This document shows, piece after piece, positions 7,826 through 14,445 of a stretch of 21,534 nt of DNA. A model generated the notes under the pieces. That model was not told the origin of the DNA, did no database searches, and worked only from the letters and a program-made list of their open reading frames with translations. How positions within the stretch are numbered: position 1 is the first letter of the stretch; the number at the start of each line of letters is the position of its first letter. The stretch covers positions 1-21,534 of the forward strand of contig CBFIIT010000031.1 in assembly GCA_965662725.1 (NCBI GenBank), in the 5' to 3' direction. Position numbers and translations under genes: made by a program. Source of the stretch: UBA8337 sp965662725. Its GTDB lineage: Bacteria; Pseudomonadota; Alphaproteobacteria; RS24.

Positions 7826-9385
7826 TTATACAATCTTGGAGTCTTTATTGCCCCAATATCGGTCGCGCACAAGACGCTTATAGAGTTTTCCGGTTGGGTG
7901 ACGCGGTAATTCTTGGTCGAAATCAACCGAGCGTGGGCATTTAATGGCTGACAGATTTTCTTTGCAAAAAGCAATCAGCTCTTCTTCCAATGCCGGTCCG
8001 GCATCTGACCATTTGGCCGGTTGCACCACCGCTTTTACCTCTTCACCGAAATCTTCATTCGGCACACCGATAACCGCAACATCAGCCACTTTCGGATGTG
8101 TAATGAGCAGGTTTTCGGTTTCTTGCGGATAAATGTTGACACCACCGGAAATAATCATGAACGCCTTGCGGTCTGTCAGATAGAGATAGCCATCTTCATC
8201 CAGCTTCCCGACATCACCCAAAGTTGACCAATTTTTCTTGGTCGGGTGACGGCTCTCGGCGGTTTTCTTTTCGTCATTATAATATTCAAAAGTCGGTGTA
8301 TCGACATCCGGCTGCTCGAAGAAAATCGCGCCGCTTTCGCCGACCGGCAATTCATTGCCTTCTTCATCGCATATATGCAGCACGCCGGTCAGTGCGGTGC
8401 CGACTGAGCCTTTATGTGCCAGCCATTCTTCCGAATTAAGCTGGGTGAAGCCATTGCCTTCAGAACCGGCGTAATATTCATAAATCACCGGCCCCCACCA
8501 ATCGATCATTTGTTCCTTGATCGGGATTGGGCAGGGTGCAGCCGCATGAATGGCGGTTTTCATGCTCGAGACATCATATTTATTGCGCACGTCTTCGGGC
8601 AGTTTCAGCATCCGCACAAACATGGTCGGAACCCATTGGCTTTTATCGCATTTGTGCTTTTCAATCAGCGCCAAAGCTTGCTCAGGGTCAAAATTTTCCA
8701 TGATGATACAGGTCGTACCAACCGCTTGCGCCGCCATATTATAGCGCAAAGGTGCCGCGTGATAGAGCGGCGCCGGCGACAAATAAATCGACTTATCGTC
8801 AAAGCCATATAGCAGGGTGACGAGACCCAAAAGCGCATCAGATTCTTCAATCTTATGGCCTGTTAGGGGGCGACGAATGCCTTTCGGGCGACCCGTTGTG
8901 CCTGATGAATAAAGCATATCCATGCCTTGCGTTTCATCGGCCACTGGTTCAGCCGGCATGGCATCGCGGGACGTCAAATAGGCATCATAACCGTCAGACG
9001 GTTCTCCGACCATAAACATGCCCGCCATATCCGGCAGCAAAGGAACCAGCTTTTCCGCTTCCTCTTTCATATAGTCAGAGGTGAATAGCAGCTTGGCGCC
9101 GCAATCTTTAACGATATACTCAACTTCACTGGCAGTCAGGCGAGATGAGACAGCGGTAAAATAGAGACCGGCGCGTTGTGCAGCCCAGCAAATTTCCAAG
9201 AAATGGACGTTGTTTTCCATGAAAATGGCAATGCCATCACCGATTTTGAGGCCGCGGGCGCGCGCCAATTGCGCCACTTGATTGGAACGGTCATTCAGCT
9301 GCTTATAAGTAACAACCTCATCCGTTGAAGCCATAATATAGGCAGGCTGGTCCGGTATATTTTGTGCATGAATATAAGGATGCAT
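7826..9385 (-). CDS. acyl-CoA synthetase (AMP-dependent, adenylate-forming family)
   Basis: A 519-residue ANL-superfamily ligase. The P-loop-like A3 motif YSSGTTGRPKG is at 159-169. A5 is YYAGSEGNG, A7/A8 is STLGDVGKLDEDGYLYLTDR followed by ISGGVNIYP, and A10 is PTGK with the catalytic lysine K500. It activates a carboxylic acid through an acyl-AMP to acyl-CoA. Resemblance is to fatty-acyl ligases of the FadD type, but chain length or steroid/aromatic preference cannot be read from sequence. A strong AGGAGGAG lies just before the ATG. It is the first gene of the long minus-strand run and diverges from the crotonase-family gene across 84 nt. Confidence 0.93.
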   Translation of the reverse strand: MHPYIHAQNIPDQPAYIMASTDEVVTYKQLNDRSNQVAQLARARGLKIGDGIAIFMENNVHFLEICWAAQRAGLYFTAVSSRLTASEVEYIVKDCGAKLLFTSDYMKEEAEKLVPLLPDMAGMFMVGEPSDGYDAYLTSRDAMPAEPVADETQGMDMLYSSGTTGRPKGIRRPLTGHKIEESDALLGLVTLLYGFDDKSIYLSPAPLYHAAPLRYNMAAQAVGTTCIIMENFDPEQALALIEKHKCDKSQWVPTMFVRMLKLPEDVRNKYDVSSMKTAIHAAAPCPIPIKEQMIDWWGPVIYEYYAGSEGNGFTQLNSEEWLAHKGSVGTALTGVLHICDEEGNELPVGESGAIFFEQPDVDTPTFEYYNDEKKTAESRHPTKKNWSTLGDVGKLDEDGYLYLTDRKAFMIISGGVNIYPQETENLLITHPKVADVAVIGVPNEDFGEEVKAVVQPAKWSDAGPALEEELIAFCKENLSAIKCPRSVDFDQELPRHPTGKLYKRLVRDRYWGNKDSKIV

Positions 9386-9469
9386 TTTCTCCTCCTAAAA
9401 TGTCCTATTGCCAAGAACTATAGAGATATGGAAAGTTTCGGCAAGTATCTGCTGAGGGAGACAGACAAA
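9386..9469. promoter_or_regulatory. shared intergenic region of the divergent acyl-CoA synthetase and crotonase genes
   Basis: These 84 nt hold both Shine-Dalgarno sequences (AGGAGGAG on the minus strand; GAGGGAGA on the plus strand at about 9453-9460) and must hold promoters for both directions. TTGCC (9410-9414) and GGCAA (9440-9444) form a 5-bp inverted repeat around an AT-rich centre containing CTATAG. No clear pair of -35/-10 boxes stands out. Divergent acyl-CoA genes are often controlled by one regulator, but none is encoded here. Confidence 0.35.
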
Positions 9470-10381
9470 ATGTCAGATTATGAACAGATTAAAACCGAGA
9501 TTGATGAGAACGGTATAATGGTGCTGACCCTGCATCGCCCCGAGGCGATGAATGCGTTTACAGCGCGGATGATGCATGAAGTTAATTCGGCATTGGATGA
9601 AGCTGACAGAAATGATGATGTGCGGGCAGTAATTTTTACCGGTGATGGCGAGCGCGCCTTTTGTGCCGGTGCCGATTTATCGCAAGGCGATAAGACGTTT
9701 AATTATGCTGAGCGAAGCGATGGCGGCAAGAAATCGGATGTGCTGTCGGAAGATGGCGGCATTAATTGGTCGAGCGAAGATATTCGCGATGGCGGCGGCA
9801 TGATGACTTTACGCATTTATGAATGCATCAAACCGGTCATCGGCGCGATTAACGGTGCTGCTGTCGGCGTTGGTGTGACCATGCAATTACCGATGGATAT
9901 TCGTATCGCCTCTGAAAATGCGCGCTTCGGATTTGTGTTTGCGCGCCGCGGCATCGTGCCGGAAGCGTGTTCGAGCTGGTTCTTGCCGCGTATTGTCGGC
10001 ATTTCGCAAGCCTTGCAATGGTGCTATTCGGGCGAGGTGTTCGGCGCTGAAGAAGCTTTGCGAGGCGGTCTGATTAGCGAGATTGTGCCGCAGGCTGATT
10101 TGCTGGCACGGGCTAAAGAAGTGGCCTTGCAAATGACGCAAATGAGTTCACCTGTTTCGGTCAGCATGACCCGTCAAATGATGTGGCGTATGCTGGGGGC
10201 AGATCACCCGATGGAAGCGCATAAGGTCGACAGTAAAGCGATTTTCGGTCGTGGCCGCCAATCGGATGCGAAAGAGGGTGTTGTGTCATTTCTTGAAAAG
10301 CGCGCACCTGAGTTTAAGGACGCGCCAAGCAGCGATATGCCGGATTTTTATCCATGGTGGGATGAGCGCAAGTTTAGCTAA
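9470..10381 (+). CDS. crotonase-family enoyl-CoA isomerase/hydratase
   Basis: A 303-residue crotonase-fold protein. The CoA-ester oxyanion hole is formed by CAGAD (65-69) and NGAAVGVG (128-135). Aligned by eye to rat mitochondrial enoyl-CoA hydratase, the two catalytic Glu positions are Thr (T137) and Phe (F157). Instead there is E165 in VPEACSSW, matching the PEGCSS glutamate of the delta3-delta2-enoyl-CoA isomerases (ECI2/Eci1). It may therefore shift double bonds in unsaturated acyl-CoA rather than hydrate them. I start it at the ATG at 9470, which has GAGGGAGA upstream; the frame is open to 9362 but that part overlaps the divergent gene. The TAA overlaps the convergent MFS stop by two bases in the sequence CTAA. 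Confidence 0.9.
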   Translation: MSDYEQIKTEIDENGIMVLTLHRPEAMNAFTARMMHEVNSALDEADRNDDVRAVIFTGDGERAFCAGADLSQGDKTFNYAERSDGGKKSDVLSEDGGINWSSEDIRDGGGMMTLRIYECIKPVIGAINGAAVGVGVTMQLPMDIRIASENARFGFVFARRGIVPEACSSWFLPRIVGISQALQWCYSGEVFGAEEALRGGLISEIVPQADLLARAKEVALQMTQMSSPVSVSMTRQMMWRMLGADHPMEAHKVDSKAIFGRGRQSDAKEGVVSFLEKRAPEFKDAPSSDMPDFYPWWDERKFS

Positions 10382-11631
10382 GCCAGTTCGTCATCGCGCC
10401 GCATGATTGACCATACCGGCGTGGTGGCGATTAACACCAATATCATGGCGGCCATCATAAGAGCCGAGGCGAAGGTTGCGATGAGTGGGCCGACAAATTC
10501 GGTTGCAATGCCGGTAAGGGTTGCGCCTATCGGGGCGGAACCCATAAAGCCGAGACTGTAAACCGCCATTACCCGCGCGCGCGCTTCCGCCGGCGCTTCG
10601 ACCTGCACAATAGTGCGCGCCATTGTCATATTCACCCCGGCAGCCAGTCCCCAAACGCCGGCAATCACGCATAAAGCGGTAAAGCTGGGCGCGATAGGCA
10701 CGGTGAGCAAAGCGGCACAACCGACCAATAAAGCCGCCGTCATGGCACGGCCCCGCCTTTCGACAGGACGGCGCGCCATCATCGCCATGGTGGAGGCAAT
10801 CGTGCCGCCCCAAAAAGCAAAATTCAAAATTGAGATTTCCAACTGACCGCCGCCGAAAATTTGCGTGACAATGACCGGCAGCGTCACCATGAAAATGCCG
10901 ATAAAGAAAATACCGGTGCCGACAGATGAAATAATCACCGGCCGCATTATCGATGAGTTCCAAACAATTTTAAAACCCGACTTCCAATCTTTCTCAGTGC
11001 CTGCCGCTTCCGCGTCAGCTTCGGAATGCGGGATGGGCGGAAAGTCCGGCAAGCTCAGCGTCAAACCAAAGCCGATAAGCAGCGCCAGGCTTTGCATGGC
11101 CAAAAGCGCCCAAGGTCCGGCAAATGGCGCAGCAGCACCGGCCAGAATATAGCCAAGCAATTGCGCGCCGAATTGTGCCAGCAAAGCCATCATGACGGCG
11201 GTTTGCATATTACCGGTGGCGACACGAGATAAAAGCGCGTCACGGGTCGGCACCATAAAGGCGAAAGTGGCGCTCATGAAAAGCGCGAAAATGATAATGT
11301 GCCAATAAGCAACGACCTCATGATAAACCAGCCAGCCCAAAGCCATGGGCGGCAGGGCGGCCAATATATTGACCACCAGCAAAATCTTCCGGCTGTCATT
11401 TTTATCAGCGACGCTGCCGGCATAGAGCATTAAAAAAACTTGCGGCAGGGCCAAGGCGACTTGTGCAGCGGCCAATTGCGCGGCCGACCCGCCCAAAGTG
11501 ACAACCACCAAGGTTGGCACCATGACGAATTGCAAGCCGTGCGAGGTGAACCATGTGGCGATGCCGCCAAGATAGGCGGCCATTGGGTTGATGCCCCAGC
11601 GTGCTTCTAGGGTGTGTGCTTCGCCTGACAT
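10378..11631 (-). CDS. MFS transporter (EntS/MFS_3-like exporter)
   Basis: A 417-residue membrane protein with about 12 hydrophobic helices in two halves separated by a charged loop near residues 205-225. The loop A motif between helices 2 and 3 reads AGSVADKNDSRKILL, a variant of the G-x3-D-x-xGRR pattern. ARTIVQVEAPAEARARVMAVYSLG in the second half is typical of the EntS/MFS_3 group, which exports siderophores, drugs or metabolites; the substrate is unknown. An AGGAAA Shine-Dalgarno is present. The upstream gene in the same direction encodes a MarR-like regulator, and the predicted promoter contains an 18-bp palindrome, so repressor control is likely. Its stop codon overlaps that of the convergent crotonase gene. 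Confidence 0.92.
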   Translation of the reverse strand: MSGEAHTLEARWGINPMAAYLGGIATWFTSHGLQFVMVPTLVVVTLGGSAAQLAAAQVALALPQVFLMLYAGSVADKNDSRKILLVVNILAALPPMALGWLVYHEVVAYWHIIIFALFMSATFAFMVPTRDALLSRVATGNMQTAVMMALLAQFGAQLLGYILAGAAAPFAGPWALLAMQSLALLIGFGLTLSLPDFPPIPHSEADAEAAGTEKDWKSGFKIVWNSSIMRPVIISSVGTGIFFIGIFMVTLPVIVTQIFGGGQLEISILNFAFWGGTIASTMAMMARRPVERRGRAMTAALLVGCAALLTVPIAPSFTALCVIAGVWGLAAGVNMTMARTIVQVEAPAEARARVMAVYSLGFMGSAPIGATLTGIATEFVGPLIATFASALMMAAMILVLIATTPVWSIMRRDDELA

Positions 11632-11662
11632 TTTGTTTCCTGAAAAATTCTAACTATCGATA

Positions 11663-11690
11663 AGTATAGTGTGCTTGGCGCGCCAAGCAA
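11663..11690 (-). promoter_or_regulatory. predicted promoter of the MFS gene
   Basis: On the minus strand TTGCTT (11685-11690), a 16-nt spacer and TATACT (11663-11668) form a reasonable sigma70-like promoter about 25 nt before a likely start point and 32 nt before the ATG. The spacer consists largely of the palindrome listed separately. Confidence 0.5.
11672..11689. promoter_or_regulatory. 18-bp perfect palindrome, probable operator
   Basis: TGCTTGGCGCGCCAAGCA is perfectly self-complementary and lies across the predicted -35 box and spacer of the MFS promoter. No T-run follows on either strand, so it does not look like a terminator. A repressor bound here would block the promoter. The MarR-like protein encoded just upstream is the obvious candidate. 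A 7-nt direct repeat CAAACGG (11688-11694 and 11702-11708) lies next to it. Confidence 0.6.
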
Positions 11691-11723
11691 ACGGCTATGC
11701 TCAAACGGTTACGGTAATGGCGG

Positions 11724-12200
11724 TTAAGCCGGATTGCGCACCCGACTACGCGAGCGGCGCGTTTGACCGACTTGCTCCCAAAAGTTTTTGGCGAACACAT
11801 TAACCGTCTTTTTCATTTTTGCCGTTGGCACATAAAGGTCAGAGCGCCCAATGCGTTGGTTCGGCTCAATATAGCCCAGCTCTTCAAATCGATGCAGCGA
11901 GCTACGCACCGTGCCATAAGCGCGGCCGGTAATTTCAACAATGTTTTTGGTAACCGTAGAGCGTCCCGCCGCCTCATTGGTCAAAATCGCAAACAGCATA
12001 ATCCAGTCTTCGTGATGCGGTGTCGGCGTATCGAAAATATCATGGCCGAAGCGATAGCTGAGCAAAAGCGCATTGACGAAATCCTGTCCGTCTTTTTCGA
12101 GCCCGTGTATCGGCGCCGTAATTTGTTCGGGCAGCGTGAAGATATCATCTTCGCTGCTGGTCGCTTTTTCGGTTAGTTTATGGTTTTGGCGACGCGCCAT
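11724..12200 (-). CDS. winged-helix transcriptional regulator (MarR-like)
   Basis: A 158-residue protein. The middle (about 65-130) reads as a winged helix-turn-helix: a helix with ILTNEAAGRSTVTKNIVEITG, a recognition helix AYGTVRSSLHRFEELGYI, and a basic wing NQRIGRSDLYVPT. The C-terminus is rich in Arg (RRSRSRVR). The N-terminal 45 residues are acidic and of unknown fold. Spacing is like MarR-type regulators, but the usual flanking dimerisation helices are hard to see, so the family is tentative. AAAGGAG precedes the ATG. It lies upstream of, and in the same orientation as, the MFS gene, and may control it. Confidence 0.8.
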   Translation of the reverse strand: MARRQNHKLTEKATSSEDDIFTLPEQITAPIHGLEKDGQDFVNALLLSYRFGHDIFDTPTPHHEDWIMLFAILTNEAAGRSTVTKNIVEITGRAYGTVRSSLHRFEELGYIEPNQRIGRSDLYVPTAKMKKTVNVFAKNFWEQVGQTRRSRSRVRNPA

Positions 12201-12386
12201 GGCGAAGCTCCTTTTTTTCTTATTCGTTAAAAATAGCTTAGCAAAAAAATTATTTTCTTCAACTGTTTGCTTTCTTCTTCTTTGAAAAATTTTGAAATAA
12301 GGTCTTAAGCCATTGTTTTTGCGCCTTATTCATGATTCTATTCCCGCGTTTAAAGGCGAGGTGATAATCAAGAAAAAGAGGTGAAA
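12201..12386. promoter_or_regulatory. AT-rich divergent promoter region (regulator / DnaA-like gene)
   Basis: This 186-nt stretch separates two divergent genes and is much richer in A/T than its neighbours, with long A and T runs. On the minus strand TTGAAG, 16 nt and TAAGCT form a possible promoter for the regulator. Near-repeats of TTTGAAA occur around 12283-12298. I see no clear operator. A short minus-strand ORF here is not convincing as a gene. Confidence 0.35.
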
Positions 12387-12788
12387 ATGCCCGCGCTGAA
12401 AGACCCGTTACGGTTGCAGAATTTACGGCGGAACAGCCGCCATATGTCAGACCGCTCATTGCGTCAGCAGGCGCAATATAATCTTATCCTGTCTTATGTC
12501 GCCAGCGCCCATCATATCCGTCCCGAATTTCTACTCGCCGCCAGTCGCGGCAGTAAGCATTTATCGGAGGCGCGGCAAACAACCAATTATCTGGCGCATA
12601 TTGTCTATGGCATGAATTTTACCGATATCGGTCATTTGGCGGCGCGCGATCGCACCAGTATTGCGCACGGTTGTGGCCGCGTAGAAGATTTGCGCGATGA
12701 ACCGGCCCGCGATCGGATATTGCATTTTGCAGAATTGGCCTTGCATTTGGCTTTTGCTAATAGTTGGGAAATTGCCAATGACGACTAA
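12387..12788 (+). CDS. stand-alone DnaA domain IV-like helix-turn-helix protein
   Basis: A 133-residue protein that matches only the DNA-binding domain of DnaA. SEARQTTNYLAHIVYGMNFTDIG followed by AARDRTSIAHGCGRVEDL corresponds to the DnaA signature (R-Q-x3-Y-L, then R-D-x-T-S-[IV]-x-H-[AG]). There is no AAA+ ATPase, so it cannot initiate replication like DnaA; it may bind DnaA-box-like sites as a regulator. I chose the ATG at 12387 with AGAGGTG upstream rather than the GTG at 12381, which lies inside that Shine-Dalgarno. Its end overlaps the DUF6456 start by 11 nt in another frame, so the two are translationally linked. Such pairs are known from other alphaproteobacteria, but their role is not established as far as I know. 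Confidence 0.85.
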   Translation: MPALKDPLRLQNLRRNSRHMSDRSLRQQAQYNLILSYVASAHHIRPEFLLAASRGSKHLSEARQTTNYLAHIVYGMNFTDIGHLAARDRTSIAHGCGRVEDLRDEPARDRILHFAELALHLAFANSWEIANDD

Positions 12789-13518
12789 CAGTAAACGATT
12801 TTATCAGCTGGCCAAAAAACTGCTTGCAAGCGGTACGAGCTTGCGGCGCGGCGCGGATGGGGCGTTTTTGATTGTCAGAAATGGCAAGCCGAAAAAAAGG
12901 CCGTTGCGGCTTGATGCGGCGCATATTGCCGAATGGCTGAAGGCTGATTTTTTAACCGCCGATGAAAACGGATATCGGCTAAGCGATGCAGGTCGTGCCC
13001 ATTTACGCCGTCATCTGGGCGGTGATTTTACCGCGCAGCATAGTGTTAATAAGGAAGCGGGCGGCGCGGATAGCCCGCGGCGTTTGGCAACCACCCCATT
13101 GCAATGGATGCAAGCGCGCGGGCGGCAAACTTCTTATGGGTTGAATGACATGGAATTGGAAGCGGGCGAGAGATTGCATGATGATTATCACCGCGCCTGC
13201 CATGTGCCGCATCAAACCATGGATTGGTCACGGCCGGTTTTTGTCGATGGGCAAGCATCGGGCGGCGGCGATATATCAAGCGTTGCTTTGGATGCGCAAA
13301 AGCGCCTCGCTACTGCATTGGCCTATATCGGCCCCGGTTTGGCTGATATGGCGTTGAATGTTTGTTGTTCTGAGATTGGGCTTGAGGCAATGGAAAAGAA
13401 ATTCACCTTGCCGCGCCGGTCAGCCAAAGTGATGCTGAAATTGGCGCTGATGCGTTTATCGGTGCATTACGGCTATCAATCAGCAAGTGCCGCCGCCGCA
13501 TCGTTTCGGATGCGCTGA
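12778..13518 (+). CDS. DUF6456 domain-containing protein
   Basis: A 246-residue protein of unknown function. The N-terminal part (about 5-85) looks like a winged-helix region (RRGADGAFLIVR, DAAHIAEWLKADFLTADENGYRLSDAGRAHLRRHL). The C-terminal part (about 110-240) carries the DUF6456 features: GERLHDDYHRACHVP, GPGLADMALNVCCSEIGLEAMEKK and PRRSAKVMLKLALMRLSVHYG. The ATG at 12778 overlaps the end of the DnaA-like gene. The frame is open to 12697, but that segment is the neighbour's coding sequence out of frame. The last eight residues (AAASFRMR) and the stop are encoded by a 48-bp copy of the antisense of the sufE 3' end, so the original C-terminus may have been replaced. Confidence 0.85.
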   Translation: MTTNSKRFYQLAKKLLASGTSLRRGADGAFLIVRNGKPKKRPLRLDAAHIAEWLKADFLTADENGYRLSDAGRAHLRRHLGGDFTAQHSVNKEAGGADSPRRLATTPLQWMQARGRQTSYGLNDMELEAGERLHDDYHRACHVPHQTMDWSRPVFVDGQASGGGDISSVALDAQKRLATALAYIGPGLADMALNVCCSEIGLEAMEKKFTLPRRSAKVMLKLALMRLSVHYGYQSASAAAASFRMR

Positions 13519-13538
13519 ACCATGGCGTAAAAACCGTT
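13491..13538. repeat. 48-bp direct repeat, copy 1 (remnant of the sufE 3' end)
   Basis: Identical to 13638-13685 except for one base (13509/13656), at an offset of 147 nt. Read on the minus strand both copies encode NGFYAMVQRIRNDAAA in frame, and the single difference is a synonymous Ile codon (ATC/ATT). Bases on both sides of the match are unrelated. This copy supplies the last codons and stop of the DUF6456 gene. Confidence 0.95.
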
Positions 13539-13588
13539 CGCTAAAAGCACTCATCAAGCGTTTGCGAGATTTAGTGCGCCTTCCGCCA

Positions 13589-13607
13589 ACGGGGGGCGAA
13601 GCCCCGT
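13589..13607. terminator. GC-rich hairpin between DUF6456 and sufE
   Basis: ACGGGG (13589-13594) pairs with CCCCGT (13602-13607) around GGCGAAG. It sits between the two convergent stops and may limit transcription from either side, but no T-run follows on either strand, so intrinsic termination is doubtful. It lies between the two copies of the 48-bp repeat and could equally be part of the inserted DNA. Confidence 0.35.
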
Positions 13608-13622
13608 GTTAGTGTCGGTTAT

Positions 13623-14030
13623 TTAATGGTTGATGGTCGCCGCCGCATCGTTTCGAATGCGCTGAACCATGGCGTAAAAACCGTTTGAGCGCTGCGGCGT
13701 CAAATGCTCCCCCAAGCCAAGTTTTTGAAACGCCCCTTCGGCATCATATTCGGCAATCTCGTTGGCCGACTTGCCGTCATAGAGATTGAGCAATATCGCT
13801 ACCAAGCCGCGCACAATATGTGCATCGCTGTCGCCGCGAAAAGACAGGCCGTTATCATCATGATCGCTGACCAGCCATACCTGACTGACGCAGCCTTGCA
13901 CTTTATTGGCGTCATTATGCTCATCATCGGTCAACGGTTTCAGCCCGTTGCCAAGCTCTATAATATAGCGATAGCGGTCTTCCCAATCGTCAAATAAAGC
14001 AAAATCATCGAGCAGGGTTTCAAGCGACAT
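13623..14030 (-). CDS. sufE: SufE-family cysteine desulfuration protein
   Basis: A 135-residue SufE homolog. SufE accepts sulfane sulfur from the cysteine desulfurase SufS and passes it to the SufBCD scaffold for iron-sulfur cluster assembly in the cytoplasm. The acceptor cysteine is C47 in NKVQGCVSQVW, the family's hallmark, followed by the SDAHIVRGLVAILLNLYDGK stretch. Length is normal. The gene is alone in its orientation here; the rest of the suf operon is not in the window. GGAGA lies 7-11 nt upstream of the ATG. Its last codons are duplicated 147 bp downstream. Confidence 0.95.
   Translation of the reverse strand: MSLETLLDDFALFDDWEDRYRYIIELGNGLKPLTDDEHNDANKVQGCVSQVWLVSDHDDNGLSFRGDSDAHIVRGLVAILLNLYDGKSANEIAEYDAEGAFQKLGLGEHLTPQRSNGFYAMVQRIRNDAAATINH
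13638..13685. repeat. 48-bp direct repeat, copy 2 (within the sufE 3' end)
   Basis: This copy lies inside the intact sufE gene, where it encodes residues just before the C-terminus, so it is presumably the original. See copy 1 at 13491-13538. Confidence 0.95.
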
Positions 14031-14064
14031 TGGCGTCTCCTTATCTGCAGCGGAAGATAGGTGC

Positions 14065-14084
14065 GATTGCCGAGAATGGCAATC
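14065..14084. promoter_or_regulatory. inverted repeat between sufE and DUF1491
   Basis: GATTGCC (14065-14071) and GGCAATC (14078-14084) are perfect complements with a 6-nt spacer, 16 nt before the DUF1491 ATG and 34 nt before the sufE ATG. In this 70-nt divergent region it could be an operator for either gene or a leader hairpin for DUF1491. Function is not known. Confidence 0.4.
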
Positions 14085-14100
14085 ATGATAGGTTGTTTTT

Positions 14101-14445
14101 ATGACTTTGCGTTTGAAATCTGAACTTTATGTGCAGGCGCTGGTGCGCCGGGTGCAGGGCGCATTGAGCGCGGCCTATATTGTCAGCCGTGGTGATAAGG
14201 ATGCCGGCGGTATATTCATCCGCGTCAATCGGCTTGACGGCACGGCAGGGGTGCTGAATATGTTTACCGATATGGATGGCGCACAAAGTTTTCGGGTGGT
14301 CTTGCCTTTGGGCAGCGCAGAAGCACAAAGCGATGCGTTGATTGCACGCGAGATGAAACGTGACCCGGATATGTGGGTGGTTGATATTGAAGACCCGCAA
14401 GGACGGCATTTTCTTGAAGGGCGCATTGAAGGCGCGTGGGACTGA
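14101..14445 (+). CDS. DUF1491 family protein
   Basis: A 114-residue protein of a family typical of Alphaproteobacteria and without known function. The N-terminus LRLKSELYVQALVRRVQG, the GDKDAGGIFIRVNRLDG segment (37-53), and the acidic DPDMWVVDIED (87-97) are the conserved parts. No signal peptide or membrane segment is present. The Shine-Dalgarno is weak (AGG, 8 nt before the ATG). Its stop overlaps the start of the MscS gene in TGATG, suggesting coupled expression. Confidence 0.85.
   Translation: MTLRLKSELYVQALVRRVQGALSAAYIVSRGDKDAGGIFIRVNRLDGTAGVLNMFTDMDGAQSFRVVLPLGSAEAQSDALIAREMKRDPDMWVVDIEDPQGRHFLEGRIEGAWD

Noticed and set aside
12259..12459. Minus-strand ORF of 66 codons, with a possible short internal product MNKAQKQWLKTLFQNF...
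   Set aside because: It overlaps the start of the DnaA-like gene and lies in AT-rich divergent promoter DNA. The protein-like part is only 24 residues, and there is no recognisable family or good Shine-Dalgarno.
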